DNA from: JAZQNF01 sp045641505
GTDB taxonomy: Bacteria; Bacillota; Clostridia; Lachnospirales; Bianqueaceae
Assembly (NCBI GenBank): GCA_045641505.1
Contig: JAZUHB010000095.1
Location: forward strand, 1 to 23,645
Length of the DNA stretch: 23,645 nucleotides
Direction of reading: 5' to 3'
In this document: piece after piece, positions 1 to 7,640 of the stretch
Layout: each line of letters opens with the position of its first letter
How positions within the stretch are numbered: the stretch's first letter is position 1
Notes under the pieces: model-generated
The model's database searches: none
What the model was told of the DNA's origin: nothing
What the model saw: only the letters and a program-made list of their open reading frames with translations
Position numbers and translations under genes: made by a program

Positions 1-1220
1 CCGCCCTCCGCGACATCGCGTTCCTCTACCGCACGAACGCGCAGTCCCGCGCCCTAGAGGAAGCGTTCCTGGCGCACAATCTGCCCTACCAGCTCTTCGG
101 CGGCACGCCCTTCTATCAGCGCAAGGAGATCAAGGATCTGCTCTGCTTCCTGCGCTTTCTGGTGAACGATTCCGATTACATCGCGGCGGAGCGCATCATT
201 TCCACGCCGCCCCGCGGGATCGGCGACATCACCCGCAGCCGCCTGATCGCCCTCGCCCGCGCAAAGGGCCAGGGCATCAGCTATACCATTTTCACCGAGC
301 AGGACGCGCCCGAGATTTCCCGGGCCGCGAAGAAGCTCGAGGCCTTCGTCGCCCAGGTGCAGAGCTGGCGCGAAGCAAGCACGGAGCTAACGCTCCCCGA
401 GCTGATCGACCGCATCCTCGAGGACGTCGACTACTACGAGTATCTGCGCAAGGATGACGAGGTCAAGCTGGAGGACCGTCAGGAGAACATCGAGGAGCTC
501 AAGAACCGCGCTGCCCAGTACGAGGAGGAGGCCGACGAGCCCTCCCTCACCGGCTTTCTTGACGAGATTTCCCTGGTCACCTCCATCGACGAATACGACG
601 AGAACGCCGACAAGGCCGTGCTGATGACGCTGCACAGCGCCAAGGGCCTGGAGTTCCCCGTGGTCTTCATGACCGGCATGGAGGAGGGCACCTTCCCCGG
701 CTACCGCAGCATCACCGAGGAGGATGAGGAGGCCATCGCCGAGGAGCGCCGCCTCTGCTACGTGGGCATCACCCGCGCGCAGCGGAAGCTCTATCTCTCG
801 AAGGCCCGCAGCCGCCGCGTGAACGGGCAGGAGGAGATGCACGGCCCGTCCCGTTTCCTGGCCGAGATCCCGCCGCTGCTGCTCGAGGAGCGCCATGCCG
901 CGGAGCCCCGCTACGGAGGCCACGGCGCGGAGGAATTCGCCCGCGGCCGTGAAGCCCGCGCCGAGGAGCGCGAGCGCTGGCGCGAGATGATGCAGCCCCA
1001 CGAAAACGTCTACGTCAAGCCCCGCCCGACCGTTTCTGCGGTCTCCGAGGCCCCGTCCGACGGCTTCGCGCCCGGCGACACGGTGATGCACCCCACCTTC
1101 GGACTCGGCACCGTCCTCGACGCCAAATGGATGAACGCCGACTGGCAGCTCACCGTCGACTTCGTCAAGGTCGGCAAAAAAGTCCTCTTCAACAAATTCG
1201 CCAGGCTCAAAAAAGTCTGA
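1..1220 (+). CDS. pcrA: ATP-dependent DNA helicase PcrA (UvrD/Rep family), 3' part
   Basis: This is the C-terminal part of a superfamily 1A 3'-5' DNA helicase used in repair and rolling-circle replication. The reading frame is open from base 3, giving about 405 visible residues. The Walker A/B half (roughly the first 330 residues of a usual 730-760 residue protein) lies outside the window. Seen here are helicase motif IV (FLYRTNAQSR, bases 24-53), motif V (LHSAKGLEFPVVF, near 630-670) and motif VI (RRLCYVGITRAQ, near 748-785). A C-terminal Tudor-like segment, GDTVMHPTFGLGTV, is characteristic of PcrA and supports it over Rep. The gene stops at 1218-1220 (TGA) and is followed, after the hairpin array, by ligA; pcrA-ligA is a common pairing in Firmicutes. 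Family assignment is secure. The choice of PcrA over UvrD is by Firmicute convention. Confidence 0.95.
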   Translation, partial: ALRDIAFLYRTNAQSRALEEAFLAHNLPYQLFGGTPFYQRKEIKDLLCFLRFLVNDSDYIAAERIISTPPRGIGDITRSRLIALARAKGQGISYTIFTEQDAPEISRAAKKLEAFVAQVQSWREASTELTLPELIDRILEDVDYYEYLRKDDEVKLEDRQENIEELKNRAAQYEEEADEPSLTGFLDEISLVTSIDEYDENADKAVLMTLHSAKGLEFPVVFMTGMEEGTFPGYRSITEEDEEAIAEERRLCYVGITRAQRKLYLSKARSRRVNGQEEMHGPSRFLAEIPPLLLEERHAAEPRYGGHGAEEFARGREARAEERERWREMMQPHENVYVKPRPTVSAVSEAPSDGFAPGDTVMHPTFGLGTVLDAKWMNADWQLTVDFVKVGKKVLFNKFARLKKV

Positions 1221-1243
1221 CCCAACCGTTCCGGCGCTATTAT

Positions 1244-1351
1244 GTTATTGCGGCGCAGCCGCTGTTATTGCGCCTTCGGCGCCGTTATTGCGGCTCCGCC
1301 GCCCGTTATTGCGCCTTCGGCGCCCGTTATTGCGGCCCCGCCGCCGTTATT
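1244..1351 (+). repeat. Tandem GTTATT-hairpin array, locus 1
   Basis: Six GTTATT motifs start at 1244, 1264, 1284, 1305, 1326 and 1346, spaced 20-21 bp. Each of the five gaps holds a perfect 5-bp GC-only inverted repeat with a 3-base loop: GCGGC/GCCGC with loop GCA (1250-1262), GCGCC/GGCGC with TTC (1270-1282), GCGGC/GCCGC with TCC (1290-1302), GCGCC/GGCGC with TTC (1311-1323) and GCGGC/GCCGC with CCC (1332-1344). The array fills most of the pcrA-ligA gap and ends 21 bases before the ligA start. Two stem types alternate, so pairing is kept while sequence changes. No function is known to me. An array with the same design lies at 18192-18299 on the other strand. Confidence 0.93.
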
Positions 1352-1372
1352 CCTCCCGAAAGGACCCCCCTC

Positions 1373-3328
1373 ATGTCAACCTCTCCCTCCGATCTCGCCC
1401 GCATGCAGGAACTCGCCCGCACGCTCCGCGCCGCCTCCCGCGCCTACTACCAGGAGGCCCGTGAGATCATGTCCAATTTCGAGTACGATCTGCTCTACGA
1501 CGAGCTGGTCGAGCTCGAGAAAAAGACAGGCACCGTCCTGTCCGGAAGTCCCACCCAGCGGGTCGGCTACGAGGTGGTCAGCGCCCTCCCGAAGGTCCGA
1601 CACCCCGAGCCGATGAAGTCGCTGGACAAGACCAAGGATCCCGACGCGCTCGTCAGCTGGCTCGGCAGTCAGCAGGCCCTCCTTTCCTGGAAGCTGGACG
1701 GCCTCACCTGCGTGCTCAGCTACGAGAACGGCGAGCTCGTCCAGGCGGCCACCCGCGGCAACGGCGAGGTCGGCGAGGACATCACCCCGAACGCCCGCAC
1801 CTTCCGCAACGTCCCGCTGCGCATCCCCTACAAGGGACGGCTCACGGTCCGCGGCGAGGCGATCATCTCCTATAAGGAATTCGACCGCGTGAACGCGTCC
1901 CTCGACGCCGACGCGCAGTACAAGAACCCCCGCAACCTCTGCTCCGGCTCGGTGCGGCAGCTCTCGAGCGCCGTGACCGCCGAGCGCGGCGTCGATATTC
2001 TGGTCTATCTGGCCCTCGCCGACGGACTCGATTTCGGCGATTCCAAGGAGAAAAGCTGGCAGTTCCTGAAGGAGCAGGGCTTCACCGTCGTGGATTACGA
2101 GCGCGTCGACGCCGGCTCCCTCAAGGCCGCGATGAAGCGTTTTTCCGACAGGGTGCCGGAGTTCGCCTATCCGGTCGACGGCCTGGTCCTTTCGTACGAC
2201 AGCCTTTCCTACGCGGCCTCTCTCGGGAGCACCGCGAAGTTCCCGCGCCACTCCATCGCCTTCAAATGGCAGGACGAGACCGCGGAGACCACGGTCACGG
2301 AGATCGAATGGAACACCTCCCGCACGGGCTCGGTGAACCCGGTCGCGGTCTTCCTCCCGGTCGAGCTCGAGGGCACCACGGTGCGCCGGGCGAGCGTCCA
2401 CAACGTCAGCATGCTGGAGGAGCTTCGGCTCGGCGTGGGCGATACCGTTTCGGTCTACAAGGCTAACATGATCATCCCGCAGATCGCGGAAAACCGCACG
2501 AAGAGCGGCCCCGCGCCGCTGCCCGACGCCTGCCCCCGCTGCGGCGGCCGCACGGAGGTCCGGGTCCGCGAGAACGCGAAGGTCCTTTACTGCACCAACC
2601 CGAACTGTCCCGCCAAAACGCTGATGAGCCTGGTCCACTTCGTGTCCCGCCAGGCGATGAACATCGACGGCCTCTCCGAGATGACCCTGGCGCGCCTCGC
2701 GGAGCTCGAGCTTCTGGACAGCTTCGCCGATTTGTACCGGCTCAAAGAGCACCGGGCCGAGATCGCCGCGCTGGACGGCTTCGGCGAGCGCTCCTGCGAG
2801 AATCTGCTCACGGCCATCGAGGCCTCCCGCGATACGGAGCTCTGGCGCTTCCTGTCCGCGATCGGCATCCCCGGCGTGGGCGAGGCGGGCGCCAAGACCC
2901 TGGCGAAGCGCTTCGGCACGCTCGACGCGCTGCTCGACGCTTCCCCCGAAACGATCGCCTCCGTCGAAGGCTTCGGCGACATCACGGCGAAGGGCATCGC
3001 GGATTTCTTCGCGCTGGAGGAGAACAAAAAGATGGTCGCGGAGCTCCGCGAATTCCTGCGCTTCAAGGCCCCCGAGGCGGAGAACACGGCCTCGAAGATG
3101 GCCGGTCTCACCTTCGTGATCACCGGCAGCCTCCGCGGCTACGAGAACCGTGACGCGCTCAAGGCCCTCATCGAGGCCGGCGGCGGCAAGGTCGCGGGCT
3201 CGGTCAGCCGCAACACCGACTACCTGATCAACAACGACCTCGAATCCGGCTCCTCCAAGAACCGGACCGCGAAGGAGCTGGGCATCCCCATCATCGATGA
3301 AGAAGGCTTTGCCGGCCTTTTCCTATAA
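1373..3328 (+). CDS. ligA: NAD-dependent DNA ligase LigA
   Basis: LigA seals nicks between Okazaki fragments and in repair, using NAD+ to adenylate an active-site lysine. The 651-residue product shows the adenylation motif WKLDG with catalytic Lys107, the TRGNGEVGEDIT nucleotidyltransferase motif, and an OB-fold region. A four-cysteine zinc finger follows (C387, C390, C407, C412), then helix-hairpin-helix repeats (GIPGVGEAGAKTLAKRFG and after) and a C-terminal BRCT domain from about residue 576. Length is close to the family norm of about 670. I chose ATG 1373 because AAAGGA lies just upstream (about 1359-1364) and the protein begins like other LigA proteins. The frame stays open upstream to 1127, but that extension only translates the GTTATT hairpin array and the pcrA 3' end. 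The next gene, glgB, begins 27 bp downstream. Confidence 0.97.
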   Translation: MSTSPSDLARMQELARTLRAASRAYYQEAREIMSNFEYDLLYDELVELEKKTGTVLSGSPTQRVGYEVVSALPKVRHPEPMKSLDKTKDPDALVSWLGSQQALLSWKLDGLTCVLSYENGELVQAATRGNGEVGEDITPNARTFRNVPLRIPYKGRLTVRGEAIISYKEFDRVNASLDADAQYKNPRNLCSGSVRQLSSAVTAERGVDILVYLALADGLDFGDSKEKSWQFLKEQGFTVVDYERVDAGSLKAAMKRFSDRVPEFAYPVDGLVLSYDSLSYAASLGSTAKFPRHSIAFKWQDETAETTVTEIEWNTSRTGSVNPVAVFLPVELEGTTVRRASVHNVSMLEELRLGVGDTVSVYKANMIIPQIAENRTKSGPAPLPDACPRCGGRTEVRVRENAKVLYCTNPNCPAKTLMSLVHFVSRQAMNIDGLSEMTLARLAELELLDSFADLYRLKEHRAEIAALDGFGERSCENLLTAIEASRDTELWRFLSAIGIPGVGEAGAKTLAKRFGTLDALLDASPETIASVEGFGDITAKGIADFFALEENKKMVAELREFLRFKAPEAENTASKMAGLTFVITGSLRGYENRDALKALIEAGGGKVAGSVSRNTDYLINNDLESGSSKNRTAKELGIPIIDEEGFAGLFL

Positions 3329-3355
3329 CAGAAATTTCGAACTGAGGTAAGAAAA

Positions 3356-5200
3356 ATGGTGAATGAACATCGCGCGTATCAGTACATGGGTGCGCATCTG
3401 GAGCAGAATGCGGCCGGGATCCTGACCACGGTCTTCCGTGTGTGGGCGCCGGACGTCCGCAGCATCCGCGTGTACGGCGATTTCTGCAACTGGAATCCTG
3501 ACGAGGGCTATCCCATGCAGGGGAGGGACGACGGAATCTGGGAGGCGCATCTGCCGGCGCTGCCGGAATACGCCTGCTACAAGTACCGGATCGAGGACGC
3601 CTCGGGCCGTGTTTTCGACAAGAGCGATCCCTACGGCTTCCACATGGAGACCCGTCCCGGCACCGCGAGCCGCGTCTATACGCTCGAGGGCTACAACTGG
3701 GGCGACGCGGAGTGGATGGCGGCCCGGGCGGAGAAGGATCCCTACCACGGCCCAATGAACGTCTACGAGGTCCACGCCGGCTCCTGGCGCCGCTACCGTG
3801 ACGGCAACTTCTTCAGCTACAGCAAGCTGGCGGATGAACTGATCCCCTACGCGAAGGACATGGGCTACACCCATATCGAGTTCATGCCGCTCGCCGAGTA
3901 CCCCTACGACGGATCCTGGGGCTACCAGATCACCGGCTATTACGCGCCCACCAGCCGTTTCGGCACCCCGAAGGAGCTGATGGCGCTGATCGACCGCTGC
4001 CATCAGGAGGGCCTCGGCGTCATCCTGGACTGGGTCCCCGCCCATTTTCCGAAGGATTCCTCCGGCCTCGCCGAGTTCAACGGCACGCCGCTCTATGAGT
4101 ACTCCGATCCCCGCAAGGGCGAGCACTACGAGTGGGGCACCAAGGTCTTCGACTATTCCAAGCCTCAGGTCCGCGATTTCCTGATCTCCAACGCGATGTA
4201 CTGGTTCGACATGTACCACGTGGACGGCCTCCGGGTCGACGCGGTGGCCAGCATGCTCTACCTCGACTACGGCCGCGCGGACGGACAGTGGGTCGCCAAC
4301 GAGTACGGCGGCAACGGCAACCTGGAGGCGGTCAGCTTCCTGCAGGAGCTGAACACCACCGTCTTCGCCGCCCATCCCGGCATCATGATGATCGCCGAGG
4401 AATCCACGGCCTGGCCGCTGGTTTCCCATTCGGTGGACGAGGGCGGTCTCGGCTTCAACTTCAAGTGGAACATGGGCTGGATGAACGACGTGCTCCACTA
4501 CATCAGCGAGGATCCTTACTTCCGCAAGGACCATCACAATCAGCTCACCTTCTCGATGACCTACGCCTTCTCCGAGAACTTCATTCTGCCTCTGTCGCAC
4601 GATGAGGTCGTCCACGGCAAGGCGTCGCTCCTCAGCAAGAACCCCGGCACCTACGAGATGAAGTTCGCGGGACTGCGCGCCCTCTACGGCTTCATGATGG
4701 GCCATCCCGGCAAGAAGCTCCTCTTCATGGGCGGCGAATTCGGCCAGTTCATCGAGTGGAACTACCAGTCCGAGCTCGACTGGATCCTGCTGGAATACGA
4801 TGCCCACTATCAGCTCAAGCGCTACGTCCGCGACCTGAACCATCTCTATCTCGCCAACCGTCCCTTCTTCGAAAACGATGACAGCTGGGAGGGCTTCCGC
4901 TGGATCAGCTGCGACGACAACAGCCGCAACATCCTGGCCTTCCTGCGCAGCGACGCGGACGGCAACCAGATCGTCGGCGTGGTCAATTTCGCCCCCGTGA
5001 AGCGGAAGGAGTACCGCATCGGCGTCCCGAAGGCCGGCTCCTACCGGGAGATCCTGAACAGCGACTCCTTCGGCTACGGCGGCCAGGGCGCGACGAACGG
5101 GCAGGAGATCCTCACCGAGGACGTCCCCGAGCACGGCTTCGACCAGTCCCTTGTCCTCACCGTCCCGCCGATGTCCTGCATGTATCTGCAGCTCAACTGA
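3356..5200 (+). CDS. glgB: 1,4-alpha-glucan branching enzyme GlgB
   Basis: GlgB cuts alpha-1,4 glucan chains and re-attaches them as alpha-1,6 branches, shaping glycogen in the cytoplasm. The product has 614 residues. A CBM48 domain (about residues 20-110, with FRVWAPDVRSIRVYGDF) is followed by a GH13 barrel. The catalytic set is visible: nucleophile Asp295 in GLRVDAVAS, acid/base Glu348 in MIAEEST, and Asp416 in SHDEVVHGK. The 53- and 68-residue spacings match the E. coli enzyme. It is shorter than E. coli GlgB (728 residues) because the extra N-terminal N1 domain is absent, as in many Firmicutes. ATG 3356 has GAGG at 3344-3347. This is the first gene of the glg cluster, only 27 bp after ligA, and I see no clear promoter in that gap, so readthrough from pcrA-ligA or a promoter inside ligA is possible. 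Confidence 0.97.
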   Translation: MVNEHRAYQYMGAHLEQNAAGILTTVFRVWAPDVRSIRVYGDFCNWNPDEGYPMQGRDDGIWEAHLPALPEYACYKYRIEDASGRVFDKSDPYGFHMETRPGTASRVYTLEGYNWGDAEWMAARAEKDPYHGPMNVYEVHAGSWRRYRDGNFFSYSKLADELIPYAKDMGYTHIEFMPLAEYPYDGSWGYQITGYYAPTSRFGTPKELMALIDRCHQEGLGVILDWVPAHFPKDSSGLAEFNGTPLYEYSDPRKGEHYEWGTKVFDYSKPQVRDFLISNAMYWFDMYHVDGLRVDAVASMLYLDYGRADGQWVANEYGGNGNLEAVSFLQELNTTVFAAHPGIMMIAEESTAWPLVSHSVDEGGLGFNFKWNMGWMNDVLHYISEDPYFRKDHHNQLTFSMTYAFSENFILPLSHDEVVHGKASLLSKNPGTYEMKFAGLRALYGFMMGHPGKKLLFMGGEFGQFIEWNYQSELDWILLEYDAHYQLKRYVRDLNHLYLANRPFFENDDSWEGFRWISCDDNSRNILAFLRSDADGNQIVGVVNFAPVKRKEYRIGVPKAGSYREILNSDSFGYGGQGATNGQEILTEDVPEHGFDQSLVLTVPPMSCMYLQLN

Positions 5201-5251
5201 GCACTACTGTACTGAAAAATAGCTCTACGATTAATTCTGAAGGAGGTACTC

Positions 5252-6469
5252 ATGTACAGCAAAAAGGAATGCATCGCGATGCTGCTTGCCGGCGGACAGG
5301 GAAGCCGTCTGGCAGTCCTGACCAAGAAGGTGGCGAAGCCCGCCATCCCCTTCGGCGGCAAGTACCGCATCATCGACTTTACACTCAGCAACTGCATCAA
5401 CTCCGGCATCGACACGGTGGGCGTGCTGACGCAGTACATGCCCCTGGAGCTCAATTCCTACATCGGGAACGGCCAGCCCTGGGACATGGACCGGAACTCC
5501 GGCGGCGTCTCCATCCTGCCGCCCTACATGACCGGCAAGCAGGGTGAGTGGTACAAGGGAACGGCCAACGCGATCTATCAGAACATCTCGTTCATCGAGC
5601 AGTATGACCCGGAGTACGTCGTGATCCTCTCGGGCGACCATATCTACAAGATGGACTATTCCCGGATGGTCTCCTATCACAGGGAGAAGGGCGCGTCCTG
5701 CACCATCGCGGTGCTGAACGTCCCGCTGTCCGAGGCGAGCCGCTTCGGCATCATGAACACCGACGGCGAGAACCGCATCTACGAATTCGAGGAGAAGCCC
5801 AAGTGCCCGAAGTCCACGAAGGCCTCCATGGGCGTCTACGTCTTCAGCTGGAAGGTGCTCCGTGCCTACCTGATGGAGGACGAGGCGAACCCCGCCTCCG
5901 AGAACGATTTCGGCAAGAACATCATCCCCGACATGCTGGGCCGCGGCGAGCCCATGTACGCCTATGAGTTCGACGGCTACTGGAAGGACGTCGGCACGCT
6001 GACCTCCCTCTGGGAAGCCAACATGGAGCTTCTGGGCACCCGTCCCGCCGTCAAGCTCTCCGATCCCTCCTGGCGCATCTGCGCCCGCTCCACCGAGGAC
6101 GCGCCCGCGTTCATCGCGCCCGAGGCGAAGATCGTGAACTCCATGATGAGCAAGGGCTCCGAGGTCTACGGCACCGTCGTGAACACCGTGGTCAGCAACG
6201 GCTGCTACGTGGGCCCGGGCGCCTTCGTGAAGGATACGGTCCTGATGCCCTACAGCCGCGTCGAGGCCGGCGCCTCGGTCGAGTATGCGATCCTCGGCCA
6301 GAGGGTCGGGGTGGGTGAAAACGCCCGCGTCGGCGCGCCGAAGGATGCCCCGCGCGAGGGTGTCGAGAAGCATCCCATGGCCGAGTATCTCGCTGTGATC
6401 GGCGACAATCTGACTGTTTCCCCGGGCGCGACCGTCCGTCCCGCGACCGTTCTGGAAGAAAATCTGTGA
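5252..6469 (+). CDS. glgC: Glucose-1-phosphate adenylyltransferase, catalytic subunit GlgC
   Basis: GlgC makes ADP-glucose and pyrophosphate from ATP and glucose-1-phosphate, the committed step of bacterial glycogen synthesis. The 405-residue protein has the N-terminal nucleotide-binding loop LLAGGQGSRL, followed by KPAIPFGGKYRIIDF. The conserved catalytic aspartate is Asp129 in SGDHIYKMDYS, and EEKPK and YWKDVGT sit in the sugar-phosphate region. The C-terminal third (from about residue 285) is a left-handed beta-helix of hexapeptide-like repeats. A strong AAGGAGG sits just upstream of ATG 5252. The gene lies 51 bp after glgB and 16 bp before glgD. In Firmicutes GlgC works with GlgD, and the adjacent order here fits that complex. 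Confidence 0.97.
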   Translation: MYSKKECIAMLLAGGQGSRLAVLTKKVAKPAIPFGGKYRIIDFTLSNCINSGIDTVGVLTQYMPLELNSYIGNGQPWDMDRNSGGVSILPPYMTGKQGEWYKGTANAIYQNISFIEQYDPEYVVILSGDHIYKMDYSRMVSYHREKGASCTIAVLNVPLSEASRFGIMNTDGENRIYEFEEKPKCPKSTKASMGVYVFSWKVLRAYLMEDEANPASENDFGKNIIPDMLGRGEPMYAYEFDGYWKDVGTLTSLWEANMELLGTRPAVKLSDPSWRICARSTEDAPAFIAPEAKIVNSMMSKGSEVYGTVVNTVVSNGCYVGPGAFVKDTVLMPYSRVEAGASVEYAILGQRVGVGENARVGAPKDAPREGVEKHPMAEYLAVIGDNLTVSPGATVRPATVLEENL

Positions 6470-6485
6470 GAGGAGGGAGACCGGC

Positions 6486-7616
6486 ATGAAAGACACTATG
6501 GCGATCATTTTCGCGTATCAGCGTACCGAACAGATGAAGGCCCTCACTGAAATGCGCTCCCTGCCCTCCGTTCCCTTCGGCGGGCGCTACCGCATCATCG
6601 ACTTCGCTCTGTCCAACATCGTGAACTCCGGCATCACCAAGGTCGGCATCATCACCCGAAACAGCTACCAGTCCCTGATGGACCATCTGGGCAGCGGCAA
6701 GCCCTGGGACCTCAACCGCAAGAACGACGGCCTGTTCGTCCTGCCTCCCTTCTTCATGGGCGCGGATGACGGCGGCGAGCTCTACCGCGGCAAGATGGAC
6801 GCGCTGATGAACGCGGAAAGCTTCATCCGCCGCTCCAACCACAAGTACGTGCTGCTGGCCACCGCGAACGCGGTCTTCAACATGACCTACGACGCGGCCC
6901 TCGCCTATCACGAGGAAAAGGAAGCCGATATCACCATCATCTACAAGAAGGGCAGCTTCCCGCGGGATGGCGGCGTCTTCGACGGCGAGACCTTCCTGCA
7001 CACCGATGAGACCGGCCGCGTCACGGACGTCTCCATCGATCCGCTGGTGGGCCGCGAGAAGCTTTCCACAGGCCAGATCATCATCGGCAAGAGCCTGCTC
7101 GAGACCCTGATGTGGGAGTGCAAGAGCCGCAGCGCCTTCAACCTCACCACGGACGTGCTGCAGCGCCGCGTGAAGGATCTCCGGATCTACGGCTACGAGT
7201 ACGACGGCCTGTATCTGCCCGTGAGCACCGTCAACAGCTACTACGACGCGAACATGGCGCTTCTGGACGCGGACGTCCGCGGCGAGCTCCTGCTCGGCGA
7301 TGACAAGATCTACACGAAGGTCCACGACGACGTGCCCTCCCTCTATCTCGAGGGCTCCGACGTGACGAACTCCCTGATCTCCGACGGCTGCATCATCCAG
7401 GGCAAGGTCGAGAACTCGATCCTGTCCCGCAACGTCCGGGTCCGGCCCGGCGCGGTGGTGAAGAACTGCATCATCCTCCATTCCTGCGAGGTGCAGGCCG
7501 GTGCGCATCTCGAGTGCGTCATCGCCGACAAGAACACGGTGATCCGGGAGAACACCCAGGTCATCAGCAACCGGATCTACCCGATGGTGATTCCCAAGGG
7601 AACCGTCGTCGGCTGA
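6486..7616 (+). CDS. glgD: GlgD, non-catalytic ADP-glucose pyrophosphorylase subunit
   Basis: GlgD is a GlgC paralogue of Firmicutes that forms a hetero-oligomer with GlgC and raises its activity. The 376-residue product keeps the fold: VPFGGRYRIIDFALSNIVNSG lines up with the GlgC segment, and a beta-helix tail starts near residue 280. Catalytic features are missing. The glycine-rich GGQGSRL loop of GlgC is replaced by AYQRTEQMKAL. The SGDHIY motif with the catalytic aspartate is replaced by ATANAVFN, with Asn128 at or next to the aspartate position. This agrees with a regulatory role and argues against a second active enzyme. GAGGAGGGAG precedes ATG 6486. It sits between glgC and glgA in the standard B-C-D-A-P order. 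Confidence 0.95.
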   Translation: MKDTMAIIFAYQRTEQMKALTEMRSLPSVPFGGRYRIIDFALSNIVNSGITKVGIITRNSYQSLMDHLGSGKPWDLNRKNDGLFVLPPFFMGADDGGELYRGKMDALMNAESFIRRSNHKYVLLATANAVFNMTYDAALAYHEEKEADITIIYKKGSFPRDGGVFDGETFLHTDETGRVTDVSIDPLVGREKLSTGQIIIGKSLLETLMWECKSRSAFNLTTDVLQRRVKDLRIYGYEYDGLYLPVSTVNSYYDANMALLDADVRGELLLGDDKIYTKVHDDVPSLYLEGSDVTNSLISDGCIIQGKVENSILSRNVRVRPGAVVKNCIILHSCEVQAGAHLECVIADKNTVIRENTQVISNRIYPMVIPKGTVVG

Positions 7617-7640
7617 AAAAATAATACTTCGGAGGTAAAC

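Noticed and set aside
1244..1351. CRISPR array
   Set aside because: The constant part is only 6 bp and the intervals are self-complementary and related to each other, so they are not spacers. No cas genes are visible.
3323..5134. A 603-residue minus-strand open frame opposite glgB
   Set aside because: It is a shadow of glgB, with biased composition and no domain.
5201..5251. Promoter between glgB and glgC
   Set aside because: The AT-rich gap has a TACGAT-like hexamer but no acceptable -35 at 16-18 bp; co-transcription with glgB is simpler.
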